A stretch of 64,000 bases of DNA. Source: Pseudomonas sp. 14P_8.1_Bac3 (GTDB lineage Bacteria; Pseudomonadota; Gammaproteobacteria; Pseudomonadales; Pseudomonadaceae). Below are positions 45,774 through 54,989 of this stretch, in pieces. Location of the stretch: assembly GCF_025466085.1 (NCBI RefSeq), contig NZ_JANLOD010000048.1, positions 186,001 to 250,000 of the forward strand, in the 5' to 3' direction. The notes below the pieces were generated by a model that searched no databases, was not told the DNA's origin, and saw only the letters and a list, made by a program, of their open reading frames with translations. Numbering within the stretch: the stretch's first letter is position 1; every line of letters starts with the position of its first letter. The position numbers were made by a program, and so were the translations under genes.

Positions 45774-47984
45774 ATGAATACTCGTCCGAGCTTTCACAGC
45801 AAGACCTTCCCCGAGTCGCAACGTGACATTCTCGGCATGATCGCGACCGACCATCATCTAGGCGACATACTCTGCGCCATCTGTCAGATGCACGACGCAC
45901 AGGCCCCCGAAACCTTCTGCTCTATCCTGCTCACTGATGCCGAGGGCAAACGCTTGCTGAGCGGCGCGGCGCCCAGCCTGCCGGTCGAATACAGTGACGC
46001 GATTCATGGAATGGCCATTGGTCCACACGAAGGAACCTGCGGCACCGCAGCGTTCCGGCGCGAGCTTGTGGTGACCGAAGACATCGCCCGAGATCCAAAC
46101 TGGGAGCGTTTTCGCGGCCTGGCGCTGGGGCATAACCTGCGTTCCTGCTGGTCGGTGCCTTTGCTCTCCCATCTGGGAGGCGTGTTGGGTACATTTGCCC
46201 TGTACCAGAACCGCACGAATGCGCCGGATGAGGCGCAGATTCAACGACTGGCCTGCGCGGCCCAGCTGGCAGTCATTGCGATCCGTCATGAGCGTGACGG
46301 CCAACGTCTGGAGGAAAGCGAACAACGTTTTCGTTCTTTGTTCACCTACAACCCCAACCCGGTATTCGCCCTCGATCTGGCCGGCAACATCCAGAGTGTG
46401 AATCCGGCGGGCCTGAAGCTGAAACCGCACACCGCGAGCGATTTCATTGGTCATCACTTCTCCCATCTGGTACTCGAAGAAGACTTGGAACGGGTCAGTC
46501 AGCATTTTTCCGCAGCCCGCGCCGGAGAACCTCAGCGTTTCGAGGCGCGGGTTCTCGACGAGAGTCAAGAACTGCTGACCATGGACATCTCTAACCTGCC
46601 GATCATGGTCAACGGAGAAATCGTCGGGGTATTTGGCATTGCCCGGGACATCAGCGAGCAAAAGCATTTCGAGCGCCAATTGAGTTTCAACGCCAGCCAT
46701 GATCGCCTGACCGGTTTGCTTAACCGTGTTTCGCTTGAAGACCGGCTTGTTCTGGATTGTCACATCAGTCGTCGGCGTAAGCGTCGTCTGGCGGTGATGT
46801 GCATTGATCTGGATGGATTCAAATCCATCAACGATTCGATCGGACACTACTTCGGCGATCAGGTGCTGATTGAGGTGGCGCAGCGTATGACCCGGCAGGT
46901 TCGTCCCGGCGATACCATCGTGCGCATGGGCGGTGACGAATTTATCGTGCTGCTGCCGGACCTGCTTAGTGATGAGGACGTCGTACCGGTGGTCGAGCGC
47001 TTGATGGCCAGCATTGCCAGACCCTACTGCATTCAGGGCATTGACCTGCACGTGAGTGCAAGTATCGGCATCACCCTGAGCGATGGTCATATCGAGCAGC
47101 CGATGCAACTGATCCAGCAGGCTGACATGGCCATGTACAAAGCCAAGCAGCAAGGGCGCAACAACTTTCAGTGGTACACCAGCGATCTTAATCAGCGCGT
47201 TTGCGAGCACGCGAGTCTGCGCAATGACCTGCAAAAGGCTATCGAAACTCAGTCGTTACAGCTGCATTATCAACCGCAGATAGACGCGCGTACGGGTCGG
47301 GTGGTCGGGATCGAAGCGTTGCTGCGTTGGGAGCATCCGGAAAAAGGATTTATCTCACCCGCGGTGTTTGTGCCGGTGGCAGAGGACAGTGGTCAGATCA
47401 TTCCGCTGAGCCTTTGGGTACTCGATAAGGCCTGCGCGCAGTTGCGCCAGCTAGGCGAGCAGGGCATCACCGGCATCTCGATGGCGGTGAATATTTCGCC
47501 GATGCATTTTCAGCGTGGCCATTTCGTCCAGTATGTACAAGCCACCCTGGAGAAACACGGACTCTGTGGTGAGCAACTGGAGTTGGAGATCACCGAGTCG
47601 CTTCTGTTGCATAACGCTGAACAGGCGATCGACACGTTGCACCGGCTCAAGGCGTTGGGGGTGTGCATTGCGCTCGATGATTTCGGCACCGGTTTTTCCA
47701 GCCTCAGCTACCTCAAGCGTTTGCCCATCGACAAGATCAAGATTGACCGCTCGTTCATCCAGGAAATCGCCACCGACCATCACGATGCTGCGATCACCCA
47801 AGGCATTATTTCCATGGCCCATCACCTCAGCCTGACGGTGGTCGCCGAAGGCGTGGAAACGGCGTCTCAGGTGGATTTCCTGAAGGGCAGTCGCTGCGAT
47901 GTTTTTCAGGGGTATTACTTTGCCAAACCAATGCCCTACGCAGACATCGAAGCTTTCCTGAGCCATCCCGTGTCCCATCCCTGA
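45774..47984 (+). CDS. GAF-PAS-GGDEF-EAL cyclic-di-GMP signalling protein
   Basis: 736 aa with no signal peptide or membrane helix, so cytosolic. A GAF domain (about residues 20-175, with the HEGTCGTAAFRRELVVTEDI motif) is followed by a PAS domain (about 185-300), a diguanylate cyclase domain with intact GGDEF at residues 386-390, and a phosphodiesterase domain with EAL at 514-516, DDFGTGFSS and EGVET. Both catalytic motifs look intact, so it may make or break c-di-GMP depending on the sensor input. It is monocistronic, and a hairpin precedes its ribosome site. Confidence 0.95.
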   Translation: MNTRPSFHSKTFPESQRDILGMIATDHHLGDILCAICQMHDAQAPETFCSILLTDAEGKRLLSGAAPSLPVEYSDAIHGMAIGPHEGTCGTAAFRRELVVTEDIARDPNWERFRGLALGHNLRSCWSVPLLSHLGGVLGTFALYQNRTNAPDEAQIQRLACAAQLAVIAIRHERDGQRLEESEQRFRSLFTYNPNPVFALDLAGNIQSVNPAGLKLKPHTASDFIGHHFSHLVLEEDLERVSQHFSAARAGEPQRFEARVLDESQELLTMDISNLPIMVNGEIVGVFGIARDISEQKHFERQLSFNASHDRLTGLLNRVSLEDRLVLDCHISRRRKRRLAVMCIDLDGFKSINDSIGHYFGDQVLIEVAQRMTRQVRPGDTIVRMGGDEFIVLLPDLLSDEDVVPVVERLMASIARPYCIQGIDLHVSASIGITLSDGHIEQPMQLIQQADMAMYKAKQQGRNNFQWYTSDLNQRVCEHASLRNDLQKAIETQSLQLHYQPQIDARTGRVVGIEALLRWEHPEKGFISPAVFVPVAEDSGQIIPLSLWVLDKACAQLRQLGEQGITGISMAVNISPMHFQRGHFVQYVQATLEKHGLCGEQLELEITESLLLHNAEQAIDTLHRLKALGVCIALDDFGTGFSSLSYLKRLPIDKIKIDRSFIQEIATDHHDAAITQGIISMAHHLSLTVVAEGVETASQVDFLKGSRCDVFQGYYFAKPMPYADIEAFLSHPVSHP

Positions 47985-47995
47985 CCGCCAATTCT

Positions 47996-48040
47996 GTCTG
48001 GACCCAGACCTGAAAATCAGACGCTAAGGCAAATTTTCAG
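47996..48040. promoter_or_regulatory. Dyad-rich candidate operator upstream of the molybdenum hydroxylase operon
   Basis: GTCTGG-AC-CCAGAC at 47996-48009 and, beside it, CTGAAAAT (48010-48017) with ATTTTCAG (48033-48040) are two perfect inverted repeats within 45 bases. They lie 108-152 bases before the first gene of the cluster. The spacing suits an activator site, possibly for the AraC-type regulator at the far end of the cluster. Confidence 0.45.
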
Positions 48041-48147
48041 ACCCCAGCGCAGAACTCCCTCTCCCCAGGCAAGGCGCTCCCTGCGCCTTTCTCACACACT
48101 CGGCTCTAACGCTATCGCGCTGCACAACAACAAGAGCCGCGAAAAAA

Positions 48148-51147
48148 ATGACTAGTTTCCAGCCTGCTACCGAAAGCCAGACCGGCCACATCGGCGCCCG
48201 TCAGACCCGTGTCGAGGACGCCGCATTGTTGCGCGGCCTCGGCTGTTATGCCGATGACGCTGCGATCCCTCCGGGAACGCTACACGCGGCGATCATCCGT
48301 TCACCCCACGCTCATGCACGGATCACCTCGGTGGACTTTTCCAGTGCGCTGCTGATGAAAGGCGTGCACGGCGTGCTGGTCGGCGAAGACGTCAAACGCT
48401 GGGCGCTGCCGTTCCCGGTGGGTGTGCGGCAGCCGATGGAGCACTGGTGCGTCGCCGTTGACAAGGTACGTTACGTCGGAGAGCCGGTGGCCGTAGTGAT
48501 CGCTGAGAGCCGCTATCTGGCCGAGGACGCGATCGAAGGTGTGCGCGTTGAATACGAGCCGCTGCCACCGATCATCGATCCCGAACGGGCCACCGCCGAA
48601 CAGGCGCCGATCCTGCACGAAGCGGTCGGCAGCAACGTGGTCAACGAACGGCGCTTTCGTTATGGCGAGCCGGAGCAGGCCTTCGAGCAGGCGCCGCACA
48701 AGGTCTCGCTCAAAGTGAAGTTTCCGCGCAGTTCCTGCACGCCCATTGAATGCTACGTGGTGCTGGCTCAGTACGAGCGCGCCACCGGCATTTATGACGT
48801 GCTGGCCAATTTCCAGGGCCCCTATGCGTTGCACACGGTCATGGCCAGGGCACTGAATGTGCCCGGCAACCGCCTGCGTTTGCGCACACCGAAAGATTCC
48901 GGCGGCAGCTTTGGTATCAAGCAAGGGGTTTTCCCTTACGTGGTGATGATGGGCCTGGCGTCACGCAAGGTCGGTGCACCGGTGAAGTGGGTCGAGGACC
49001 GTCTGGAACATCTTCAGGGGGCTTCTTCGGCGACCAATCGGGTGACCGAAATTGAAGCGGCGGTAGAAGCGGATGGCCGCATCACCGCTTTGCGATATGA
49101 CCAGATCGACGATTGTGGTGCCTACCTGAGAGCGCCTGAACCGGCGACTTTCTACCGGATGCACGGCAACCTGACGGGCGCCTACGCGATCCGCAATTTG
49201 CAAGTGCGCAACCGAGTGGTGCTGACCAACAAAACACCTTCCGGCCTGAACCGTGGTTTTGGTGGCCCACAGGTGTATTTCGCCCTTGAGCGTCTGATGC
49301 AACACATCGCCGTGCAGTTGAAGCTTGATCCGTTGGACGTGATCCGCCGCAACCTGGTGCCGGCCGATGCCTTCCCTTATCGCGCGGCCGCCGGTGCGTT
49401 GCTCGATTCCGGCAATTACCAGGCAGGCATTGCCTTGGCGGCGGCTGACGGTGGACTCGACGAGTTGCTCAAACGTCGTGATCAGGCGCGTGCCGAAGGC
49501 CGGATCTACGGCATCGGTTATGCCGCCGTCATCGAGCCTTCGATTTCCAACATGGGATACATCACCACCGCGATGACACCCGAAGAGCGGCGCAAGGCCG
49601 GTCCGAAAAACGGCGCTGTCGCCACCGCCACCATCAACGTCGGCCCATTGGGTGACGTCAGTGTTCACGTGTCCTCGGCACCGCAAGGGCAGGGCCATCA
49701 AACCACCGTCGCTCAGGTCGTCGCCGAAGTGCTTGGGGTTGCGCTGGAATCCATCGTGGTCAACGTCGAGCTGGATACCCAGAAGGACGCTTGGTCGATT
49801 GCCTCGGGCAACTATTCCAGCCGCTTCGCCGGCGCTGTGGCCGGTGCCGTCTACAAGGCGGCGCTGAAGATCCGCGATCGCCTCGCCGCGATTGCCGCCG
49901 AGCAATTGCAGGCCAGCCCCGAAGATATTCGTTTCGCGGGCGGCAAGATTTTTGTGGTCAATGGCGGGGCGGTCGCGCCATTCCATCGGATAGCCGGTGC
50001 GACCCACTGGTCGCCGGGCCTGCTGCCGGAAGGTGAAAGTGGCGGTCTGCGCGAAACCGCGTTCTGGAGCCCGCCGCAATTGGTGGCCCCGGACGACCAG
50101 GATCAGGTCAACAGCTCGCTGTGCTACGGCTTTGTCTTCGACATCTGTGGTCTGGAAATCGACCGCATGACCGGCGAGATCCACATCGATCGCTACGTCA
50201 CCTGCCATGACGCCGGCCGCCTGCTCAATCCGGCGCTGGTCGATGGCCAGATTCGTGGTGGCTTCACCCAGGGCCTGGGCGCGGCGCTGATGGAAGAGTT
50301 CGCCTATGGCGAGGACGGCAGCTTCCTCTCCGGGACCTTCGCCGATTATCTGGTGCCGACCGCACCGGAAGTGATCGAACCGGTGATCCTGCACATGGAA
50401 ACGCCATCGCCATTCACCCCACTGGGCGCCAAGGGTGTGGGCGAGGGCAACAATATGAGCACGCCGGTGTGCATCGCAAACGCGGTGGCCGACGCCCTTG
50501 GCCGCTCGGACATCCGTCTGCCACTGACGCCATCGAAAGTACGCACGCTCATCGGGATCGACGAGCCGCCACGGCCCGCCGGTATGGAGCCCGATGAAAA
50601 CCTGGACGCGGCAGCTGCCGGTGGACCGGCACTGCGGGCCAACGACTCGGTGGTGATTCCTGCTGCGCCGCAACAGGTCTTCGATACCTTGCTCGACCCG
50701 CAGACGCTGGCGGCAATCATTCCCGGTTGCCACGACCTCGTGCTTGAAGGCGAAAACCGTTACCGCGCAGACGTCACCGTCGGCGTCGGCATGATCCGTG
50801 CGCGCTTCGAGGCCAAGGTGGCCCTGAGTGATCTGGACCCGCCGCATTCATTGCGTCTGTCCGGTTCCGGCAGCAGCTCGATGGGTTCGGCCCAAGGTCA
50901 GGCCAAGGTGCGTTTCGTCGAACTGGAAAATGGCCACACACGTCTGGAATACCAATACCAGGTGGCGGTCAGCGGCAAAGTCGCTGCGGTCGGCGGCCGA
51001 ATGTTGCAAGGGGCCTCGAAAGTGATCATCGGACAAATCTTTACTCGCCTGTCGCAACGGGTCAGCGGTCAAGCCATCTCCATCGGCTGGTGGGCGCGAC
51101 TGCGGGCCTCGCTTGGCGCGCTGTTTGGCAAGGGAGGTGCGCAATGA
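48148..51147 (+). CDS. hmfA: Molybdenum hydroxylase large subunit fused to a CoxG-like domain (probable 2-furoyl-CoA dehydrogenase subunit A)
   Basis: 999 aa. Residues about 20-780 are a xanthine dehydrogenase/CoxL-type large subunit: N-terminal fold RVEDAALLRGLGCYADD, substrate-channel motifs, molybdopterin cytosine dinucleotide contacts (GSFGIKQGVF, QGQGHQTTVAQV) and the essential Glu in GAKGVGEGNN (near residue 765). Residues about 830-985 form an SRPBCC/CoxG domain (IPAAPQQVFDTLLDPQTLAAIIPGC), usually a separate gene. It hydroxylates a CoA-bound heteroaromatic acid with water as oxygen donor. The gene order that follows matches the 2-furoate (hmf) pathway, which supports the substrate call. 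It starts at ATG 48148 and the ribosome site is weak. Confidence 0.75.
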   Translation: MTSFQPATESQTGHIGARQTRVEDAALLRGLGCYADDAAIPPGTLHAAIIRSPHAHARITSVDFSSALLMKGVHGVLVGEDVKRWALPFPVGVRQPMEHWCVAVDKVRYVGEPVAVVIAESRYLAEDAIEGVRVEYEPLPPIIDPERATAEQAPILHEAVGSNVVNERRFRYGEPEQAFEQAPHKVSLKVKFPRSSCTPIECYVVLAQYERATGIYDVLANFQGPYALHTVMARALNVPGNRLRLRTPKDSGGSFGIKQGVFPYVVMMGLASRKVGAPVKWVEDRLEHLQGASSATNRVTEIEAAVEADGRITALRYDQIDDCGAYLRAPEPATFYRMHGNLTGAYAIRNLQVRNRVVLTNKTPSGLNRGFGGPQVYFALERLMQHIAVQLKLDPLDVIRRNLVPADAFPYRAAAGALLDSGNYQAGIALAAADGGLDELLKRRDQARAEGRIYGIGYAAVIEPSISNMGYITTAMTPEERRKAGPKNGAVATATINVGPLGDVSVHVSSAPQGQGHQTTVAQVVAEVLGVALESIVVNVELDTQKDAWSIASGNYSSRFAGAVAGAVYKAALKIRDRLAAIAAEQLQASPEDIRFAGGKIFVVNGGAVAPFHRIAGATHWSPGLLPEGESGGLRETAFWSPPQLVAPDDQDQVNSSLCYGFVFDICGLEIDRMTGEIHIDRYVTCHDAGRLLNPALVDGQIRGGFTQGLGAALMEEFAYGEDGSFLSGTFADYLVPTAPEVIEPVILHMETPSPFTPLGAKGVGEGNNMSTPVCIANAVADALGRSDIRLPLTPSKVRTLIGIDEPPRPAGMEPDENLDAAAAGGPALRANDSVVIPAAPQQVFDTLLDPQTLAAIIPGCHDLVLEGENRYRADVTVGVGMIRARFEAKVALSDLDPPHSLRLSGSGSSSMGSAQGQAKVRFVELENGHTRLEYQYQVAVSGKVAAVGGRMLQGASKVIIGQIFTRLSQRVSGQAISIGWWARLRASLGALFGKGGAQ

Positions 51148-51950
51148 AACCGGCTGCTTTCGATTACGTTCGGGCTGACACCCGTCGTCAGGTGGTTGAG
51201 TTGCTCGCCGAGTACGGCCAGGAAGCTCGCATCATTGCCGGTGGCCAATCGCTGATGGCGGTACTGAACATGCGCCTGGCTCAACCCAAGTTGCTGATCG
51301 ATATCAATCATGTGGCTGAGCTGGCCTATATCGAACTGCGCAAGGATTGCCTGGCGGTAGGTGCCGGGGTACGACAGGCGCAGTTGCTGGCGCGTTCGAC
51401 CCTGATGGACGAGGTGCCTTTATTGGCACTGGCGATGCCATGGATCGGTCACTTCCAGACGCGTAATCGCGGCACCGTCTGCGGTTCGGTCGCTCACGCC
51501 GACCCCAGCGCCGAGTTGCCGCTGTGCCTGGTGACGCTGGGCGGCGAGATCGTTCTCGAGTCCAAAAAAGGCAAGCGCATCGTCAAGGCTGCCGACTTCT
51601 TCCAAGGCATTCTCACCACCGACAAGCGTGCAGATGAATTGGTTGTCGAGGTGCGTTTTCCGCTCAAGCGCGAAGGCATCACCTATCGCTTCCGCGAAAT
51701 CGCCATGCGCCACGGCGACTTTGCCATTGTCTCCCTGGCCGCGGCCATTGGCGCGGATCAGGTCGAACTCGGCATCGGCGGGGTCGCCGACCGTCCGCAA
51801 CGTCGTAGCCTGCCTCGTGGTGCCGCGCTGCCAGACGCGCTCAATCAAACCGCCTGGTCGCTCGACGCACAAGACGATGTGCAGGCCAGCGCTGCCTATC
51901 GCCGCCAACTAATTCGCGAGCTGGGCCATCAGCTGATTGAAGGAGTCTGA
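51144..51950 (+). CDS. hmfB: Molybdenum hydroxylase FAD subunit (probable 2-furoyl-CoA dehydrogenase subunit B)
   Basis: 268 aa from ATG 51144, overlapping the large-subunit stop by four bases and preceded by a near-perfect AGGGAGGTG ribosome site. FAD-binding motifs of the CoxM family are present: IIAGGQSLMAVLNMRLAQP (about residues 29-47) and the TVCGSVAHADPSAELP loop (about 111-126). It transfers electrons from the iron-sulfur subunit to an external acceptor. It is translationally coupled in the hmfABC order. Confidence 0.78.
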   Translation: MKPAAFDYVRADTRRQVVELLAEYGQEARIIAGGQSLMAVLNMRLAQPKLLIDINHVAELAYIELRKDCLAVGAGVRQAQLLARSTLMDEVPLLALAMPWIGHFQTRNRGTVCGSVAHADPSAELPLCLVTLGGEIVLESKKGKRIVKAADFFQGILTTDKRADELVVEVRFPLKREGITYRFREIAMRHGDFAIVSLAAAIGADQVELGIGGVADRPQRRSLPRGAALPDALNQTAWSLDAQDDVQASAAYRRQLIRELGHQLIEGV

Positions 51951-51952
51951 AC

Positions 51953-52453
51953 ATGCGCGTAACTGCCGACCAAACCTTTCCGATTCGCCTGGAACTCAAT
52001 GGCCGCTCCCGCGAAGCCCTGGCTGAACCGCGAACCCAACTCTGCGACTTCCTGCGCCACGACCTCGGTGCCACCGGTGTCCATGTCGGATGCGAACACG
52101 GTGTCTGCGGTGCCTGCACGGTGCTGGTGGACGGAGTCGCCATGCGCTCCTGCCTGATGCTCGCCGTACAGGGGCACGAGCGGCGTATCGAGACCGTCGA
52201 GTCCTTGGCCGACGACGACACACTGAGCGACCTGCAACAAGCCTTTCGCCGTCATCACGCCTTGCAGTGCGGCTTTTGCACTGCGGGCATTCTCATGTCC
52301 TGCGTGGATTTCCTGGAACGGGTACCCAACCCGGACGAGACCCAGGTACGCGACATGCTTTCGGGGCATCTATGTCGCTGCACGGGCTACACCGGCATCG
52401 TCCAGGCCGTGCTCGAAGTCGCTGCCCAGCGCCAAACGAACAAAGGGGTATAA
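51953..52453 (+). CDS. hmfC: Molybdenum hydroxylase 2Fe-2S subunit (probable 2-furoyl-CoA dehydrogenase subunit C)
   Basis: 166 aa, 2 nt after the FAD subunit. The N-terminal plant-type [2Fe-2S] site is CEHGVCGACTVLVDG (about residues 47-61) with Cys near 67. The C-terminal helical [2Fe-2S] site is CGFCTAGILMSC (about 105-116) plus HLCRCTGYTGI (about 138-148). This is the CoxS/small-subunit architecture that relays electrons from molybdenum to FAD. Confidence 0.8.
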   Translation: MRVTADQTFPIRLELNGRSREALAEPRTQLCDFLRHDLGATGVHVGCEHGVCGACTVLVDGVAMRSCLMLAVQGHERRIETVESLADDDTLSDLQQAFRRHHALQCGFCTAGILMSCVDFLERVPNPDETQVRDMLSGHLCRCTGYTGIVQAVLEVAAQRQTNKGV

Positions 52454-52458
52454 CAATA

Positions 52459-53997
52459 ATGTTCGATCTCGGACGCAGTTTCCTCGCTGCCGTTGAACGC
52501 CGGCCGCACGCCGTGGCGGTCAGTGACGGGGCGTTGAAGAAAACCTATGAAGAGTGGTTCGTCGATATCCAGAGCGCCGCTTGGGGCTTGCAATGCCTTG
52601 GGCTGCAACGCGGTGATCGACTGCTGGTAGCGATGCAGAACCGTTGGCAGATGGCGACCCTGCATTGGGCCTGTCAGTTTGCGGGCATCGTCATGACCCC
52701 GTTGAACTGGCGTTCAACTGCCGAGGAGCTGGGCTACTGCATCGAAGATGCGCAAATCCGTGCAGTGGCTTACGACGACGCGACCGTGACCGCCGTGGCC
52801 GGTTGCAGCGCCGCCACAAGGCTGCCACGGATCGCCACCGGTCTGCGTGCTGCCAACACCGACCTGAGTTTCGAGGAACTGTGTTCGCAGACCCCCTCCG
52901 GCATCATTTTGCAGGCCGACGCCGAAGATTTTTCACTGTTGCTGTATACCTCCGGAACCACCAGCAAGCCCAAGGGCGTGCCCCGTCGGCACCGTAGCGA
53001 ACGCGCCGCGGCGGTTGCTCACGTCGCGCAAAACCTTTACCGCCAGGGCGAATGCACGCTGGGTGTCATGCCGCTTTATCACACCATGGGCGTGCGTTCG
53101 TTGCTGTCCATGGCGCTGATCGACGGACATTTCGTCTGTGTGCCGAAGTTCGACGTGGAAGCGACGCTGCAGGCCATCGAGCGGGAAAAGGTCAGCAACC
53201 TGTACCTGGTGCCGACGCTCTACCACATGCTCATCGAACACCCGGCCTTTGCCCGCGAGCGAGTCGCCAGTGTGGAGAAAATCGGCTTTGCCGGTGCGCC
53301 GATGAGCGACGGCTTGATGCGTCGTGTCGAGCAGGCGTTCCAGCCGCAGTTGTTCGTCAATCATTACGGCAGCTCGGAGATCTACACCTTCACCATCGAC
53401 CAGCAAGCCAGCCGCAAACCCGGTTCGTCAGGGCGCAGTGCAATGAACCAGCGCGTGCGCGTGGTGCCGATCGATGCTGAAACGGCAGACGTGCAGGTCA
53501 ACCCAATGGAGGAGGGCCAGATCATCGCCGACCTGGCGAGTGACGAGGCGTTCGAAGGCTACCTGAACCGCCCCGAAGCGACCGCCAAGGCATTGCGTGA
53601 TGGATGGTATTTCACCGGTGACATCGGCTACTTCGATCTGGAGGGCGATCTGTTTGTCACGGGTCGTGTCGATGACTTGATCATCACCGGCGGCGAAAAC
53701 GTCAGCCCGGCGGAAATCGAAAACATGCTCTCTCTGCACCCGGCAGTGGAAGAAGTGGTGGTGGTCGGTCTGCCCGACGAGCAGTGGGGCAAGATCATTG
53801 CCGCGTTTATCAAGCTGCGCGCCGAGGTCTCGGAAGACGACCTCGATGCCCATTGCATCGCTTCGGGCCTGGCCAAATTCAAGCGGCCACGGCGTTACCA
53901 GTTCATCGATCAGATTCCAAAATCTCCAGTCGGCAAGGTTCTGCGGCGCGTGCTGCTGGCCCAATTTCAGGAACAGGCCTTGAAGGCCATCAGCTAA
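52459..53997 (+). CDS. hmfD: AMP-forming acyl-CoA synthetase (probable 2-furoyl-CoA synthetase)
   Basis: 512 aa from ATG 52459, 5 nt after the 2Fe-2S gene. ANL-superfamily motifs are the P-loop YTSGTTSKPKGVPRRH (about 164-179), the YGSSE motif (about 300), YFTGDIGYFD (near 385), the hinge GRVDDLIITGGENVSP (near 405) and the C-terminal catalytic Lys in KSPVGKVLRR (near 495). It activates a carboxylic acid with ATP and CoA, making the thioester that the hydroxylase then uses. The gene order places it as HmfD-like. Confidence 0.75.
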   Translation: MFDLGRSFLAAVERRPHAVAVSDGALKKTYEEWFVDIQSAAWGLQCLGLQRGDRLLVAMQNRWQMATLHWACQFAGIVMTPLNWRSTAEELGYCIEDAQIRAVAYDDATVTAVAGCSAATRLPRIATGLRAANTDLSFEELCSQTPSGIILQADAEDFSLLLYTSGTTSKPKGVPRRHRSERAAAVAHVAQNLYRQGECTLGVMPLYHTMGVRSLLSMALIDGHFVCVPKFDVEATLQAIEREKVSNLYLVPTLYHMLIEHPAFARERVASVEKIGFAGAPMSDGLMRRVEQAFQPQLFVNHYGSSEIYTFTIDQQASRKPGSSGRSAMNQRVRVVPIDAETADVQVNPMEEGQIIADLASDEAFEGYLNRPEATAKALRDGWYFTGDIGYFDLEGDLFVTGRVDDLIITGGENVSPAEIENMLSLHPAVEEVVVVGLPDEQWGKIIAAFIKLRAEVSEDDLDAHCIASGLAKFKRPRRYQFIDQIPKSPVGKVLRRVLLAQFQEQALKAIS

Positions 53998-54016
53998 TCA
54001 TCCAGAGGACACTCTC

Positions 54017-54820
54017 ATGCAACAACAAGCGATCCAGCAATTTCTCGACACTCAGTTCGATGGCTTCCAGGTTGAAGTCGATGTGTCCCGCGAGCGCGCC
54101 GACATCATCCTCAACCGGGCGCCATTGAACGTCATTTCCATGGGGCAGCGCGATCAATTGCGCCTGGTCTTCGAAGCCCTCGATGCACACAAAGACGTGC
54201 GCGTCATCGTGCTGCGCTCGGTGGGTGAACACTTCTCCAGCGGCGGCGACATCAAGGGCTTTCTCGAAGCATCGCCGGAGCACGTTTCGAAGCTGGCCTG
54301 GAATGTCGCGGCACCGGCACGTTGCGAAAAACCGGTGATCGTTGCCAACCGTGGCTACACCTTCGGCGTCGGTTTCGAACTGTCCCTGGCCTGCGATTTC
54401 CGCATTGCTTCACAAACCACTCGCTACGCCTTGCCTGAACAGAACCTGGGTCAGATCCCGGGCTCGGGTGGCTCCGCACGCCTGCAGAAAATCATCGGCA
54501 TCACCCGCACCAAGCACATGGTGATGCGCGCCAAACGCATCACCGGCGACCAGGCCTTTGCCTGGGGTATCGCTACCGAGGTCGTGCCGGATGCCGAACT
54601 GGAAAGCACCGTCGATGCATTGGTCGATGAACTGCGGCGCTTCTCGCCGCTGGCTCAGCGCACGGCGAAAAAACTGATCAACGACAACGAAGATGCGCCG
54701 CTGACCGTCGCGATCGAAATGGAAGGTCACTGCTATAGCCGTCTGCGTAGCTCCAAGGACTTCAAGGAAGGCGTCGAAGCGTTTCACAGCAAGCGTGCGG
54801 CCGTGTTCATCGGCGAGTAA
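54017..54820 (+). CDS. hmfE: Crotonase-family enzyme (probable 2-oxoglutaroyl-CoA hydrolase)
   Basis: 267 aa, 19 nt after the CoA synthetase. The enoyl-CoA hydratase/isomerase fold is shown by APLNVISMGQRDQL, the oxyanion-hole segment HFSSGGDIKGFLEA (about residues 72-85) and the second one GYTFGVGFELSLACDFRIA (about 113-131). In the hmf pathway the fifth gene is a crotonase-family hydrolase releasing 2-oxoglutarate from its CoA ester, which is the role proposed here. By sequence alone it could equally be a hydratase or isomerase. Confidence 0.7.
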   Translation: MQQQAIQQFLDTQFDGFQVEVDVSRERADIILNRAPLNVISMGQRDQLRLVFEALDAHKDVRVIVLRSVGEHFSSGGDIKGFLEASPEHVSKLAWNVAAPARCEKPVIVANRGYTFGVGFELSLACDFRIASQTTRYALPEQNLGQIPGSGGSARLQKIIGITRTKHMVMRAKRITGDQAFAWGIATEVVPDAELESTVDALVDELRRFSPLAQRTAKKLINDNEDAPLTVAIEMEGHCYSRLRSSKDFKEGVEAFHSKRAAVFIGE

Positions 54821-54989
54821 ATCGTTCCGGCGAGCAGGCCCGGGAGTATGTCGGTAACGGCGTGCGCCCTTACGGAGCAGGGCCTGCCGCCCCTTTAATG
54901 CAACGGATATCACCGCTGACCTGCTGATTACCCGCAACCCGAGCACCGGGATGCAGAACGTTTCGATTCATCGTTTGTGTGAGGCAACC

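Noticed and set aside
48961..50847. 628-codon minus-strand frame inside the molybdenum hydroxylase gene
   Set aside because: Antisense to a gene with intact molybdenum-site motifs; composition is His/Arg/Gly-rich as expected of a shadow.
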